DNA of 64,000 nt from Silurus meridionalis (Eukaryota; Chordata; Actinopteri; Siluriformes; Siluridae): NCBI RefSeq assembly GCF_014805685.1, contig NC_060892.1, forward strand, positions 2,222,490-2,286,489, given 5' to 3'. Under the pieces are notes generated by a model. It was given only the letters and a program-made list of their open reading frames with translations, did no database searches and was not told the DNA's origin. Made by a program: the position numbers and the translations under genes. Shown in pieces: positions 13,286 to 25,315 of the stretch (its first letter is position 1; each line of letters opens with the position of its first letter).

Positions 13286-13529
13286 GTATATGAATGAAAA
13301 GCAGTTTTGTTCATACCACAAAAACGCAGCAGAGCAAACCATTTTACCAGTGGTGTTCCATCAGAACCAGAAGGGTGTTTCTATCCAGTCAGATTTTAGC
13401 TGTTACATTACGTGTTGCTGGAGTATATCTGACGTGAGGCCTTCAGAAATCAACACTGCAGCCAACCTGTTGCTTTAACCAATCAGATTTCGACTTGGCC
13501 ACTCCGAGGCCATCTAACAGGTGCACAAT

Positions 13530-13760
13530 AGCTTCAACGTTTTCACGTCCTTTGATCAGACGGTCAGAGAGCGCGCTATTTAGAGCTCGCAAACCGCATC
13601 TGTAGCAAACTGCACAAGCTCAAATATATATGAAATTAATAGCTGTTTTTTTTTTCATGTAGAATTTGCACAAAAACACACAATTTGCCTACATTTCAAA
13701 TCCCCAGGAAAACTAAAATGCAGGAAAAACCTGGGGTCATTTAATGAGGTGAATATCGAA
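13530..13760 (-). repeat. Reverse copy of the 9.73-10.24 kb repeat, partial
   Basis: 'cctttgatcagacggtcagag...gcatctgtagcaaactgcacaagctc' is the reverse complement of the 3' half of the repeat at 9730-10240, and 'aaaaacctggggtcatttaatgaggt' continues the match. Confidence 0.55.
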
Positions 13761-13954
13761 TATCGCAGTTGTGGCTCCAGTGAAAGAAGACTTGTGTTGA
13801 ATTGTGTTCATTGGGTTTCTTGCTTTAGTAATGAGCTTCATGCTCACTGTGTGAGATTCCTGTCTGTGATGCAGCGCTCTGTTCTCCTGCCTTTCTCCTG
13901 CGTACAGCCGTGGAGTCAGAATGGTATCACGAGGTGGAATGATTCAGGCAGGAC

Positions 13955-14290
13955 ACCAATTCAATTCATTTTCATTTGTATTGCGCTTTTAACAATGAAC
14001 ATTGTCTCAGAAGCTTTACACAGATAATACAGAGATAAAGAATGAATATTTTGTTGATAAGTATAAGTTTGTCCCTGATGAACAAGCCGGTGGCGACTGT
14101 GGTGAAGGAAAAACTCCCTGAGATGCATAAGGAAGAAACCTTGAGAGGAACCAGACTCAAGTGGGAACCTCATCCTCATCTGGGTGGCATCGAATGTCTA
14201 TTAATTATAGATAAACGATGTTGAGGTGCAGTGATGGAGATCAGATGCAAACTGTAGTCCTGAATTAGTGTAGCAGACTGTTGACATTAA
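13955..14290 (+). repeat. Dispersed fish repeat ('cttgagaggaaccagactc' family)
   Basis: Contains 'attgtctcagaagctttacacag', 'gtggtgaaggaaaaactccctgag', 'aggaagaaaccttgagagg' and 'tcatcctcatctgggtgg'. Related copies sit at 5.6, 23.9 and 54.7 kb. No coding content. Confidence 0.65.
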
Positions 14291-14424
14291 CTACAGTCCA
14301 AATCCACCAAGACACCACTGAAGTCTCCAACCTTTCCTGCTTTAAAACAACCCCAAACGTTAAGCTTCCACCTCCATGTTTGGCTGTGGGGGTGAGGCAG
14401 TTCGCTAACATCTTCTCTCCTGTT

Positions 14425-14592
14425 CTCATTTACATTTATGGCATTTGGCAGATGCCCTTATCCATAGCGACTTACAACTGAGCAGGGGAGGGTTAAGGGC
14501 CTTGCTCAAGGGCCCAGCTGTGGCAGCTTGGTGGTGGTGGGATTTAAACTTGTGACCTTTCGATCCAAAGTCTTAACCACTGAGCTCCCATG
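14425..14592 (-). repeat. tRNA-derived SINE, reverse orientation
   Basis: Reverse of the element described near 4.1 kb: 'ggcatttggcagatgccctt' tail, 'gggccttgctcaagggccc' body, then 'gggatttaaacttgtgacc' B-box region and 'cttaaccactgagctccc' head. The best preserved copy in this window. Confidence 0.8.
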
Positions 14593-15014
14593 GTTCTCCT
14601 TCTTACACAAGTTTTTCTGTTAGAGACAAAAAATGTCGACTCCACAGAACTATTAGTCACGTTTTTGCCTTTTACTGAGTTTATTGCACAGAAACAAAAG
14701 GAACACGCACGTGTCTCAAAAAGCTTAAAAGACCAAGTGTTTCCAAACTTTTGGTGTAATGCAAATTACGGCTGAAATGATTACTTGTGTAATTCGAATA
14801 AAACAAAGGCATCGTTTCCCCACGGACCATTATTACTGACGCACCACCTGCTAAACTCTGGACCGATATGGACAGGTAACACAGAAGACGATGCAGAATG
14901 AAAAACGGAGGAACGGATGGAAAACAGTGAGCGTTGAGGAGAAGATTAGGACATATTATTTTCCACATTTGTTGTAAATTGAAGTCAGTGTTTTCTGGCA
15001 GTATAAATCCACAA

Positions 15015-15300
15015 GATATGCCCAAAAGTATTGGGACACCTGACAATGAAGACTACTACTTGGGTTGGAGATGAAGATCTTCTGCTATAGAGGTCTGATC
15101 TTAACCCTATTAATCAGGATGAATGTGAATGCTGAATGCACTCCAGTCCTCACCCTTGTAGGTGAGTGAATCTCCAGAAACTTCCACAAAATCCAGTAGA
15201 ACATCTTGGGACATTGTATTATAAGAGCAAATGGGATTAAATGTGGTATGGGATGCTCAAAAAAAAAAGCACATACCAATCAGGTGTCTAAACTTTTTTG
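15015..15300. mobile_element. Family A Tc1-derived element
   Basis: Ends 'tatgcccaaaagtattggga' and 'ccaatcaggtgtctaaactttttt' are inverted relatives. The interior has 'ggatgaatgtgaatgctgaatgcac' and 'tccacaaaatccagtag'. Confidence 0.65.
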
Positions 15301-15656
15301 TGTTTTTTATTTATATTTTTATATGTTTTATTTATCCCTTGTCACCCCCGTGAGTGTTTGCATTTAGGATTCACACAGGTACATATTAGCAGCAATTAAC
15401 ATGGGTGTGTTTACAGTGTGTATGATGGGCGTTGTCATCGCATTCCAACAGAGTAGATCTTTGTCAGGGCATAAAAATGTGTGTGTAAAGAAAAGGGTTG
15501 GGGAGAGATTTCCAATTGAGTTCCAAAAAGGTTGTCCCATGAGCATGAATCTACAATAGGCTTAAAGTGATACATGTTCTTTTCCAAAGTACAGATCATC
15601 CAAGCTTTTATTTTCAATACAGTAAACAAAAACCTGTGCACTTTGCTGTATTTCAG

Positions 15657-15850
15657 GTCGCACGACAAATTCAGCGGGGGAAAAAAAATGGCCCTTATCT
15701 CTATTGAAGATCTCGCTGAACTGGATGATGAGCAGTTAGAAGATGAAGTCACTGAAAACTCCCAGGCTGTAGATGACGATGAGGAGGAGCAAAGGCTGCT
15801 AGCTCATTGGCAAGCCGTGGGGAGGACACATCAGGTCTCCGTCCCAAGAG
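15657..15850 (+). CDS. SOUL gene exon 2 (start codon exon)
   Basis: Acceptor 'gtatttcag'; the ATG is at 15688-15690 in context 'aaaaaaaATGG', the first ATG of the exon. It encodes the acidic N-terminal extension through THQVSVPR and ends with one base of a Glu codon; donor 'g|gtccag' is weak. Confidence 0.85.
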
Positions 15851-17060
15851 GTCCAGTTTCTGAATTTAGGGTTTGAACGGAATTTAAATTTCACCCATCA
15901 TGGTTCACTTTTCAGTTGTTTAACTGCTTCCTTTGTTCATTTGTTCAATGTGTAATGTAGATTATTGAAGCATGACAAACATTGCCTGTTATTATAAAGT
16001 ACAAGAAGTGTACACCAAGATTTAAACCATTGTACGGGTTATTTATATCTTCATATACATTCATATTCATATATAATATAATTCTGGTAAATATACAACC
16101 TTCACCGTGAATTCTTTTTTTAGTAAACCACAAACACTATATGGACAATAATCTGTGGACACCTGACCATAAGCGTTTCTTTTTGAAGAACCTCCACTCT
16201 TCTGGGAAGATGTCTGAATAGATTTTGTGGTGATTCGTTCATCCACGAGGGTGTTAATAAAGGTACTGATGTAGGTGATGTGAGGAGACCTGGGGTGCAA
16301 CCAGTGTTCACATTCATCCTGTTTAATAGGTTTGGAGATCTAAAGAGGGAGATCTTCCACACACACATCTATGTGAAGCATATCTTCATGGAGCTGGCTT
16401 TATACTGGAACGTGTGCTACTTCATCCAAAGACGTCCTAAGATACGTCTACTGTAATAAATTTGAAAATGGTGTCTTAAAATCGCTCCACAATTTAATTT
16501 CCCAAATGTTGCTCATTCACACTGAAACGTCTGAAAACAAGCAAAATGCAAGACGCTTCAACCCGAGTCCATTTATTTACTTTTCCGGCTCTGAAACATC
16601 CCTCAATTGCGGTTTCAGGCCTTTCGGTGCAAAAACAATTGAAAACGATAGCGTTGACGCAGAGCATTTTCAGACTCCGGATTAGTGAAGACGTAGCCCT
16701 GGACAGTTGTGTCTCCTCAGCTTTGTGGTAACATATGACCCGAAACGTTTAAGCTGAACTTCTGAACTTCTGTAGATTTTAATTTGGAGTTTCGGTGGTT
16801 TTGCAGGTAACAAGAAAGGGAAGTGTGTAAGATTTTGGCTGGAGGCGAACCACATGCCTAACGAGCTCTCCTCGATTTTGAGCTAAATATAATTGAGGCC
16901 ATCTTGAAGACAGAATAACTTTTACCTCAGCATATAGTTTGGTCTCGTGCCAGAAGGAGATCTGATTCAGGCTGGAGGTGTGAAAATTGTACATTAAAAT
17001 TGACAATTATGGTTTCATTCCAGAGTCATGTGCAGTTCATCTCTAAAAGTTTAATCAACT

Positions 17061-17147
<87 letters not shown>

Positions 17148-17842
17148 TGATTTAATCCTCAGGGCTGCTGCATATCTTTCTCAGCTCCCATGTTTTTCTT
17201 CTTCCTCATTGTTCCTTGTTGAGAACTGAAAGGCTCTGTATTGTGTTGAGAAATTGCTTTCCAAGCTTCTCTGCTGCATTCAGCTGCTTTGTGGCATTGG
17301 ACATGTTGAAAACATCTACGTGCTTTCAGTTCTGCAGGTTTATAGTTTCATTTGATAGAAAAGGAATAAAGCCTCTGTAACATGCGTCAGAATGTGGACT
17401 GCAGTTTCAGTGCACGGTGGAGGTTTTATATGAGGGGTATTCAAGTCAAAGCGGGACTTTTCTGTTTATAAAATAAATAAAATGAGTGAAAAGCGTATTT
17501 ATTTATCGACATGCCGAAATTTCTGCACTTTTCCCATCGTGTAACTGACGCCTGGAAAGATTCGGCATGGAAGGGTTTGTCTGGACGCCGGAACCATCCT
17601 GGGGCACTCTGCTTCACTTCATTATCAGGGAACCACCACGAGCAGGAACCTCACTGATGGACCTACCTGTTTTTTTTTAAATGTTTACACCGTTTAGACG
17701 TCTTACTGCAGCCGAGCGTTTCGCTCCATACTGTTCTCGAAGTCTTCAGCTTCGTTCACAGGAAACTTCTTCGCCACACACTTTTATACACACAATAAAA
17801 AGTCCCGGGTTTGACTTGAACGCCACTTGTATTGATAGTCTC

Positions 17843-17894
<52 letters not shown>

Positions 17895-19779
17895 TGTGCA
17901 GTGAGTGAACCTTTTGACTGCATTGCTAAAGCTGACTTATGCTCTTCATATCTTCCTCCAGAGATGACCGGACCCATTATGGAGATGACGAGGAGGAATC
18001 AGCAAATGGAAGCTGTTCCTTTTGTCACCATAGCAACCCATGAAAAGGTATAGGTTTGTCCCATGTATACACCATATGGACAAAAGTGCTGACTTTTCCA
18101 TCTATTCGTGGTTCTTCTTTGAGCACGAAGTTGGAAGCACACAACTATTTAAGATGTTCTTGGATGCGATCACATGAACGTTTCCCTTCAAAGTTTGTGG
18201 GCGTAAGATTGGAACGTGCTTCTCTTTAAACATCCCATTCGTTATTTACTGTTCCTATAACCTCCACTTTTCTGGGAAGGTGTTCCTCAGAGATCTTCGT
18301 GGAGCTGGCTTTGTGCACAGGAGCATTGTCATGCTGGAAAATCATCTGAATTGTCTTTGCGTAGCGAGTTAAACCTCAGGATCGCATAATGGACCTCCAA
18401 CATTATCAGACCAGTTCAGAACATGATGTCGTGATGAACGTGATGGATCCTTCTCTTTTCTGAGTTTTAATTTTGCTCTCCACACAAACAGCTTCATTAC
18501 CAGTATGAGATCCGGTTGTACACTGTAATACATCGTGTTTGTTCCTGTCTTCTTGACTGGATTATAAATTTTCCCTCCCCATGTTAGATTCAGTATTAAT
18601 GAACCACTGCATTGTTTATAACCACAGAGAGATAACGAACTGCTGAAGACAAATTGGGCAAATTTCCCTCCAAGCCATGGTGCTGGAGCGCATGTCTAGG
18701 CAGCACTAATGGCATTTGTCCAAACCTAAAGGCACGTCCCAAACCTGCTATGTAATTAACCAGTATGTTTCTACCTGCATCATGGTGTAGCAGGTAATTT
18801 TCCACCTCACAGCTCCAGTGTCCCCAGTTCAGTCCTGCCAATAGGTAAATGTGTAAATAAGGTCACGTGTGTGTGTGGCGGCGAGTTCAAGGCTGGAGTT
18901 TCTTCATCATTGATTCCTCTCTAAATGTTCTGCTTGGTGTTGATCTGATGCTAAACTGTATGTTGGCGATCAGTAAATACACCAGGCGCCAATCAGAACG
19001 AGTTTAAAACAGAGATTTTATCCTGGTAAATAAAAAGGAACGACTGATTAAACAAAATGTAGTTAAGTAAAATGTTTAAAATGTAGTGAAGTTCAAATAA
19101 AAGTCTCCCCAAATGGAAATACTTCAGTAAATTACAGATACGTGAAAAAACTACTTAAGTACAATAATCAATTACATTTACTTCATTACTGCCCTCTGCT
19201 GGTTATTATTATAATTATGCTCACAATTTCTCTTCCTCTTTATACTGCGCCATTACTTACGCCCTTTATTGAATATCCAGTCTTACTTGCCTTTATTATA
19301 TTTTGGTTTCTGTAAATACATTTCTAAAATAAACTATACACCAGGCAAAAGTTTGTGGACACCTGAGCATGAAAACGTTATGTGCTTTTTCAGTAGCTCT
19401 TATAATGACCTCCACTCTTCTGGAAAGATGTTCCACTAGATTTTGTGGAGATTCCTTCAGCCACAAGGGTGCAGTCAGTCTTCACATTCATCCTGTTCAA
19501 TACGGCTGGAGCTCTATAGCAGGAGATCTTCCACACCAACCCATGTAACCCATATGTTCGCTGAGCTGGATTTGTGCACAGGGGCATCATCATGCTGGAA
19601 CCGATTTGTGTCTCCTAGTTCAAGTGAAGGGAAATCCTCATGCTACCGTGTCCAGGGACGTCCTGAACAATTGTGTCTCTCCAAATTTGTGGGAACAGCT
19701 TGCGGAGGAACCACATATGGCTGAACAAGTCCAGTGTGTGTATATACTAGGAACAGGTATAAATCTATTTCTCTGATTG

Positions 19780-19842
<63 letters not shown>

Positions 19843-21368
19843 GCTGGGTGAGGTCGTATATGAGGAGAGAGTGTATCCACCAGGTAAATGGGCCTGTATC
19901 ACTTTTGGAGAGAAGCTTTATGAGCAGAGCATCTCTAAGGGCTTCATGAAACTCATGCGCTTCATCTGCAAGGAAAACTCCGCTGGTATTCACCCAAATT
20001 GACTCCAAATCACAGCATGGACACTCAATAATAAATAATAAACCTAATATTTCATGTATAATGATCTCTGTAGGTCGTTACTTGGGCATGACCGTGCCTG
20101 TGGTGAACGGGATTATGATGCTAAAGGATGGCAGCGGATTAGAAAACGAAGTCCTGACCGCGTACTACTTACCTGCCGAGTTTCAGGCAAACCCTCCTCA
20201 GCCTGCGGACCCAGACATCACTATCGTCCACAGGGACTCGCTGCGAGTGATCACCCGGTAAGACGCTTTCCTGAGTTATGGATAGCAAAGGTTGGATCGT
20301 ACTTACTGATAACTGATTAATCAGCCGATAGTTTTTCAAATGGATAATGCAAAAAAATAAAACACTATTAAAAAAAAAAGGTACAAAACTTTAACACAAA
20401 AAAGTACTAAATCATGAAAATGCGATGAATGAAATAAATATGAATGTTAATTAATAAATATTAATATTATAAATTAATTATAACTAATATAAAAAATCGT
20501 TTTTTTTAAGTACTGCTCTTAAAACTTACTTATTTGTTTTTTTATTATTTTTATTATTTAATGTTTGTCCTTGGAAAGCGCTTTGAGATGTAACTTTTAA
20601 AGAAAAATACAGATTATTATTACAGAAATATAATTAATAAATGATAAATAATAAATATAATATAGCGTTTTTATAAAAAAAAAATAATAAAAACCACAAA
20701 ACAAACAGCACGTTGTGTCAGTGATTCACCTCTAGAGGCCGCTCTCGTAATGACAACAGACATCTTCAGCCGCTCCAGCAACCAACGAAATCCGGAAAAA
20801 TTATTGGTATGTATTTTTGCCGATATCCGATAGTTTCAGCAATCAAAACCGATTAATCGGTCGACCTCCACTGCTAAAAACCAGGTGTAGACTCTAAAAA
20901 ATCCTGTGTACGTTATAATTCATTGTGACTGACCGGTGTGTTCCAGCTCCAAACTGAGCAAGATTATACACATTTTCAAGATTAAACAAAACAAACAAAC
21001 AAAAACAAACCCTAAGTCGAGTCGTGTTGTTGTCATGCTCACTACACTTTCTGCACGTGTCGAGACTCGCATCCGGATCTTCGTGTGACGCGATGGAACT
21101 TCGTGTGTGTCATGAATCAAGGACAATATCAAGTGCTTCCTATCAATGATTGTTCTTTTGTGTATAGTGATGAATGCATGTTGCATCCGTTAGGGTTTTC
21201 TTCGGCACCACTACAGAGGAGACGATCTCAAGGCAGATCCGCTTACTGTGGGAGCTGCTGGGAACATCTGAGGACATTCACCAAGACCAGTACATGGTGG
21301 CTGTTTACGAGAACCCCGGGGTGCCATCACGTAGAAACGAGATCTGGTTCATCCGCCAGAACCCTTAA
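15657..21368 (+). CDS. SOUL/HEBP-family heme-binding protein
   Basis: SOUL-domain proteins bind heme or related tetrapyrroles in the cytosol; their cell role is not settled. Five coding exons join in frame (15688-15850, 17962-18047, 19844-19985, 20074-20257, 21194-21368), all GT-AG, giving 249 residues. The N-terminal ~55 residues are acidic and have no signal peptide (MALISIEDLAELDDEQLEDE). The SOUL domain runs from about residue 60 to the end, with marks EAVPFVTIATHEKLGEVVYE, ERVYPPGKWACITF, GRYLGMTVPVVNGI and ENEIWFIRQNP-like ending NEIWFIRQNP. Length is somewhat longer than HEBP1/HEBP2 (about 190-205) because of the acidic extension, as in the teleost soul genes. It is probably zebrafish soul4-like, but I cannot tell soul paralogs apart from sequence alone, so no symbol is given. 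Confidence 0.88.
16138..16370. mobile_element. Family A Tc1-derived element, partial
   Basis: Starts 'actatatggacaataatctgtggacacctgaccat'; the interior has 'cctccactcttctgggaag' and 'tgaggagacctggggtgca'. The far terminus is lost. Confidence 0.65.
17063..17146. repeat. (GT)n microsatellite in SOUL intron
   Basis: About 42 uninterrupted GT units, about 0.8 kb upstream of the next exon. Confidence 0.97.
17430..17826. mobile_element. Mariner-like miniature element
   Basis: The left end 'attcaagtcaaagcgggactttt' and right end 'aaaagtcccgggtttgacttgaac' are terminal inverted repeats. The interior retains 'ctgcttcacttcattatcagg' but no transposase frame. A fragment similar to its middle occurs at 3855-3900. 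Confidence 0.7.
17841..17892 (+). repeat. (GT)n microsatellite 70 nt before a SOUL acceptor
   Basis: GT run with one 'tttg' break; it lies 69 nt upstream of the acceptor at 17961, within the region where branch point and pyrimidine tract are expected. Confidence 0.95.
17962..18047 (+). CDS. SOUL gene exon 3
   Basis: Acceptor 'cttcctccag', donor 'aaaag|gtatag'. Two bases finish a split Glu codon, then 28 codons encode MTGPIMEMTRRNQQMEAVPF and VTIATHEK. Ends in phase 0. Confidence 0.9.
18066..18330. mobile_element. Family A Tc1-derived element, partial
   Basis: Starts 'acaccatatggacaaaagtgctgac' and contains 'ggcgtaagattgg..', 'cctccacttttctgggaagg' and 'ctggctttgtgcacagg'. Diverged. Confidence 0.55.
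18840..19200. repeat. Copy of the 'aaagtaaatg' dispersed repeat
   Basis: Shares 'ggagtttcttcatcattgattcc', 'atgttctgcttggtgttgatc' and 'ttacatttacttcattactgc' with the copies at 3.2 kb and 47.3 kb. Confidence 0.6.
19329..19735. mobile_element. Family A Tc1-derived element
   Basis: Starts 'accaggcaaaagtttgtggacacctgagcat' and ends near 'ggaggaaccacatatggctgaacaag'. The interior order of landmarks is complete, including 'gtgcacaggggcatcatcatgctgg', but no open transposase is left. It sits just before the TG run and SOUL exon 4. Confidence 0.7.
19784..19841 (+). repeat. (TG)n microsatellite abutting a SOUL acceptor
   Basis: About 29 TG units run straight into the acceptor 'ttag' at 19840-19843, with no polypyrimidine tract between repeat and exon. 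Confidence 0.97.
19844..19985 (+). CDS. SOUL gene exon 4 (core of SOUL domain)
   Basis: Encodes LGEVVYEERVYPPGKWACIT, FGEKLYEQSISKGFMKLMRF and ICKENSA, the most conserved part of the fold. Starts in phase 0 and leaves one base; donor 'ctg|gtattc'. Confidence 0.93.
20074..20257 (+). CDS. SOUL gene exon 5
   Basis: Only 88 nt after exon 4. Encodes GRYLGMTVPVVNGIMMLKDG through TIVHRDSLRVITR; acceptor 'ctctgtag', donor 'ccg|gtaaga'. Leaves two bases for a split Arg codon. Confidence 0.93.
20270..20868 (+). mobile_element. hAT-like element with 'ggtcgacctc' end
   Basis: The right end 'accgattaatcggtcgacctc' and the internal 'gtgtcagtgattcacctctagaggccgctctcgtaatgac' recur at 48.29-48.70 kb (same orientation) and 28.6-29.03 kb (reverse). 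The ends resemble a common fish hAT-derived repeat. No coding content. Confidence 0.6.
21194..21368 (+). CDS. SOUL gene last exon
   Basis: Acceptor 'ccgttag'; encodes VFFGTTTEETISRQIRLLWE, then LLGTSEDIHQDQYMVAVYEN, and ends NEIWFIRQNP with TAA at 21366-21368. The C-terminal 'vy.nP...RRNEIW' is typical of the family. Confidence 0.93.
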
Positions 21369-21379
21369 GGGGGGTTCTG

Positions 21380-21445
<66 letters not shown>

Positions 21446-21525
21446 CCTTATAACTGCACCTCCCCTGTGGCACCAGCGAGAATGACCAAGCTAGTGAGAT
21501 GAATAAAGACAGGACAGTTCTTTAA
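21369..21525 (+). other. SOUL 3' UTR with poly(A) signal
   Basis: A (CA)n run at 21389-21441 lies 20 nt after the stop. AATAAA occurs at 21502-21507, the first canonical signal after the stop, so a short 3' UTR ending near 21525 is likely. Longer forms cannot be excluded (another 'aataaa' lies near 23755). Confidence 0.55.
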
Positions 21526-21745
21526 TACTACTAACAGTATTAACTCAGGCTACTGAGGATTCTAGTGAATATTTTTCCAGGTCATATAATAATTTTAGAA
21601 AATATTTTTGTAAAATTTTGAAAGATTTGAGCCAGATATACGTTTAAGGTACATCATTCGATCACAGTTCTTATATAAAGTGTATAAGAATCTGAATACA
21701 CACAGTTCAGGTAGCATAACACAGTTCTCATTTAGTACTTTTCCA

Positions 21746-22125
21746 TACACTTTATGGGCAAAAGTTTGTGGACACCTGAGCATAAAATTGTTTTATATAT
21801 ATATATATATATATATAATTTCCGCTGTCAAGTTGTTAGTAATGTCAGGTACTGATGTAGGTGAGGTGAGAAAGCCTGGGGTGAGTTCTTTTCAAGGGTG
21901 TTGGGTTTGGGTAAGAGATCTATAGCAGGCATTCAAGATCTTCCACTTCAAATCCATGTAAACTGTATCTGAATGGAACTGTCTTTGCATGCTGGAACAG
22001 GTTTGGATCTCCTAGTTCAAGGAGATCCCTATACAATTGTGTGCCTCGAACTTTCTGCTAAGAATCACTAATAACTAAAATAACTAAAAGGTAGTACAGG
22101 TGTCCCAAAGGTTTTGCCCATATAG
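21746..22125. mobile_element. Family A Tc1-derived element, both ends present
   Basis: Ends 'tatgggcaaaagtttgtggacacctgagcat' and 'aggtgtcccaaaggttttgcccata' form an inverted pair. Internal (TA)n at 21796-21817. No transposase frame. Confidence 0.7.
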
Positions 22126-22744
22126 CGGCGTTCATTCTTCACTTTAAATTGTCAAACTGATATTCACCACTAGGGGGCATTTGAACCCAACATTTTGTTC
22201 CAGAACTACTTGTGAAAACTTTTTTCACTTTTTTTTTTTTTAAACACTGATTTCAAGCATTTGTGTCTTTTTATTCTCTTTGTTCTTTTTTTTTAAATGA
22301 AACTAAACTACTAAACCTATTTTCCATCGCTTGTTTATTCTCAGCACAGTCTGCTATCCTTAAGAGTTTATATAAGAAATCATGGGAAAGTAACCCACAG
22401 AATGTACGACTAACTTCACTGTGCCCTCTACACTGCACCTCAAGCTATTCCATCAGCAAGATCATCAGCGGTTTCGACCGAAACGTGTCGATCGAATGTC
22501 CGATAGACCAAAGGTTTACGCAAGCGTGACAAATCAGTTCCCACGTGACGGATTTTACTGTGACCTTGTATGTAACTGTGATTTTTTTCATTCAAATCAA
22601 TTATGAGAACACATATTTTTGTACACGAGTAAAATTGGGGAAATTTCTCAACCGCATTTCCACTTGTATATGCCTGTGAGTTTTAATAACAAGAATGTAT
22701 AAGGCAAACGTATTATATACAATCAGCACATCGATGTTTTTTTC

Positions 22745-22857
22745 CAGAGCGACTTACAACTAAGGGCATCCCTCAAGGCCCAACTAAGTGGTGCTGGGAT
22801 TCGAACCCATGACCTTCAAAGTCAAAGGCCAATGCCTTTAACCAATGAGCTACCGCC
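22745..22857 (-). repeat. tRNA-derived SINE, partial, reverse
   Basis: 'agcgacttacaactaagggc', 'gctgggattcgaacccatgacc' (B-box region) and 'cctttaaccaatgagctaccg'. Body shortened compared with the 14.4-kb copy. Confidence 0.65.
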
Positions 22858-22859
22858 TT

Positions 22860-23860
22860 CCTACAGTTTTAGCCAAAATCAACAATCGTCTGAATCACAG
22901 ACATGCAGAAACTCATCTGGTTATTAATTTTTTTTCACTGTTCAGATGTGAATCAGTGTCATTGATAGCTTCATATCGATGTTCTTGCCTGACAGGAGCG
23001 GAATCTGATTGCTTATTTTCCTGCTATTTACGATTTTCTACTTGTAAACTCGATGTTTTGTGTGTTCTGAGATGCGTTTGTTCCAAGCTGTATAGCCATT
23101 TTCCTCTGATCCCTCAGGTGCACTATTCTGTGTAAATTCTTGAGACGCTTGTGTGTGAAAATCTCAGGAGCTTCTCATACACTCAAACCAGGCTATCCAG
23201 TCCAAACGTCCATGCCATGATCCTGTCACAGAGATCACACCTTTTCTTCACCCTAAAGTTTAAACCATGATTTTATTTTAATTTTTTTTATATATACTAA
23301 ACACTGATAATAAAGTTATTCTCTCCTTGACCACTAGATGGCAGCATAACCACTGTAGTCTGTTTGGATGTACAGTATTTGGTTTTTCCTACTCAATGGG
23401 ACCATGTATGGGATGATGGGATGTAGATGTTCTGTATGATGCATGTCACAAGACCTTGAACCTTTTTACTAACCTTGAAATGATCACTGATTTCGGGGAG
23501 TTGCTCAGCTTTCGTTGGAATCTTCTCCTGTGTGCCACTTTTCCTCATCGTGTTTGTTTTAGTATCGTGTCGAAACTTCTCACACTGATCTCAGAGGAGT
23601 TGATTAGTCAACATTAATGAGTCTGTTAGGAAGCTCAGAAGACTAACGCAGCAGATATATCGACGTTATAAACTGGTGTGGTGTAGATTTCACGTCTTGT
23701 GGACTTTAATGTGCATATGTTCTAGATGTTTGTTGTTTTTGCTTTTCTCTAAAGAATAAAGTGCAGCGCTGATGGTCTTCTCTGGTTTCCATCGTCTGTT
23801 CTTTTGTCTGCTTGCTGTCTGAAAAAGATTTTATTTTAATGAGATTTTTTTTTTCTGCAT
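22860..23860. other. Intergenic, nothing recognised
   Basis: Between the SOUL gene and ptk7. No exon-like frame with splice sites and no family I can name. Contains an AATAAA near 23755 that could belong to a long SOUL 3' UTR, without further support. Confidence 0.4.
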
Positions 23861-23869
23861 CATAAATGC

Positions 23870-24110
23870 ATAAAGTTTTATACTTCATCAGCCAGTGATG
23901 ATGATGCTTAGGGAAATACTGAGATTGAGATGATCTGAGGAAGAAATTGAGAGGAACCAGACTCAAAAGAACCTCATCATCATCTGGGTGGAATGTCCAT
24001 TCATTACAGTTCCATCATTGTTGAGGTTGTTTACTGATCATGGCGATTCTAGATGATTCTATTCTAATTCTATTGATTTATCTTCATGATTCTGGATTGT
24101 AAATCTCCAG
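23870..24110 (+). repeat. Dispersed fish repeat ('gaggaaccagactc' family), partial
   Basis: Carries 'aagaaattgagaggaaccagactcaaaag' and 'catcatctgggtgg' as in the copy at 13.95 kb. Confidence 0.6.
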
Positions 24111-24309
24111 ATTAACCTCATGGATCTTCAAGCTGCTCATGTGGAGTCATCGTGGGTGACAGTAAGTTGGTTTCCACTTGAAGAGAACTCCATCCAGAAG
24201 TAGTAACACACACACACACACAAGCTACACACGCTGCTGAAATACCAGTGATCTCATCTCCTCCTTTTTCTCGGACCTGCCCAATATCTACCCACCTACC
24301 CACCCAATT

Positions 24310-24685
24310 GTGGAGATTCATTCAGACACAAGGGTGTTGGGAAAGTCAGGTACTGGTGTAGGTGAGGTGAGAAGACCTGGGGTGCAGTCAGTGTTCACAT
24401 TCATCTCAAAGATATTCAGTAGGTCTGAGGTCAGAGCTCTATAGCAGGAGATCTTTCACTCCAAACCATGTTTTCATGGAACTGGCTTTGAGCACTGGAG
24501 CATTGTCATGCTGGAACAGGTTTGGGTCTCCTGGTTCATGTGAAGGGAATGTTCAACACTACTGCATCCGAAGATGTCCAAGACAATAGTGTGTCTTTAA
24601 TTCTCCAACAGTTTGGAGAAGATCCACACATGGCTGGACAGGTCAAGTGCCCCAATGCTTTTGTCTAGAAAGTGTATTTGGTATA
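24310..24685. mobile_element. Family A Tc1-derived element, partial
   Basis: 'attcattcagacacaagggtgttgg', 'gaagacctggggtgcagtcag', 'ctggagcattgtcatgctggaacagg' and an end 'aagtgccccaatgcttttgtc'. One terminus lost. Confidence 0.65.
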
Positions 24686-24824
24686 AAACACCAGCTGCAG
24701 CTCATCATTTCGTGGTCTGGTGTGCAGGAATGTGAAGATGTCTGGAATATTTCATGTATATCGTATTGGAAATAAAAAGGGAAATTGGTTATTTTAAAAT
24801 TGTGAACAGACTGAAGGACATGAG

Positions 24825-25130
24825 GGATTTTGTTTGTTAGATTTGGATGCAGGTGTGTATTGAAATTCAGAGAAGTGAAGAAAAGAGTGCAGGCAGGGTG
24901 GAGTGGGTGGAGAAGAGTGATAGCAGGAGTGATTTGTGATAGAAGAGTATCTGTGAGAGTGAAAGGGAAAGTTTATAGGACTGTGGTGAGACCTGAGATG
25001 TTGTATGGTTTAAAGACAGTGGCATTGAGTAAAAGACAAAAGTTCTGGAATCTCAGCAGTGATGGGATGAGAAGGATGGTCTCAGAGAGAACTGAAGATG
25101 GCGTTACAACGCAATACATCTGACCCATAA
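24825..25130 (+). mobile_element. LINE fragment (end of reverse transcriptase)
   Basis: A frame of about 97 codons encodes GWSGWRRVIAGVICDRRVS and then [20 protein letters not shown] followed by KTVALSKRQ, the end of the reverse transcriptase of a fish non-LTR element; it degrades after that. Same family as 33.8 kb. Confidence 0.75.
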
Positions 25131-25288
25131 GGTCTATAAACAGCTAAAGGTTATGTGAGTTAATTCCAAAGAGTTGGTCTTGTCATTGCCTGGGTTTGAC
25201 TTTTGTCCATTTCTGGTTACCTTTAATAGGATTTAAATGACGCAATGAAGATCTTAAATCTGTGAAATGAGCCGGTTACAGGGTACAG

Positions 25289-25315
25289 ACTCCTCCTCCT
25301 CCTCCTCCTCCTCCT
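25289..25315. repeat. (CTC)n trinucleotide run
   Basis: About nine CTC units just upstream of the ptk7 promoter region. Confidence 0.9.

Noticed and set aside
14425..14592. tRNA gene suggested by B-box-like sequence
   Set aside because: No cloverleaf can be formed with an anticodon arm; the same sequence recurs with SINE body and tail.
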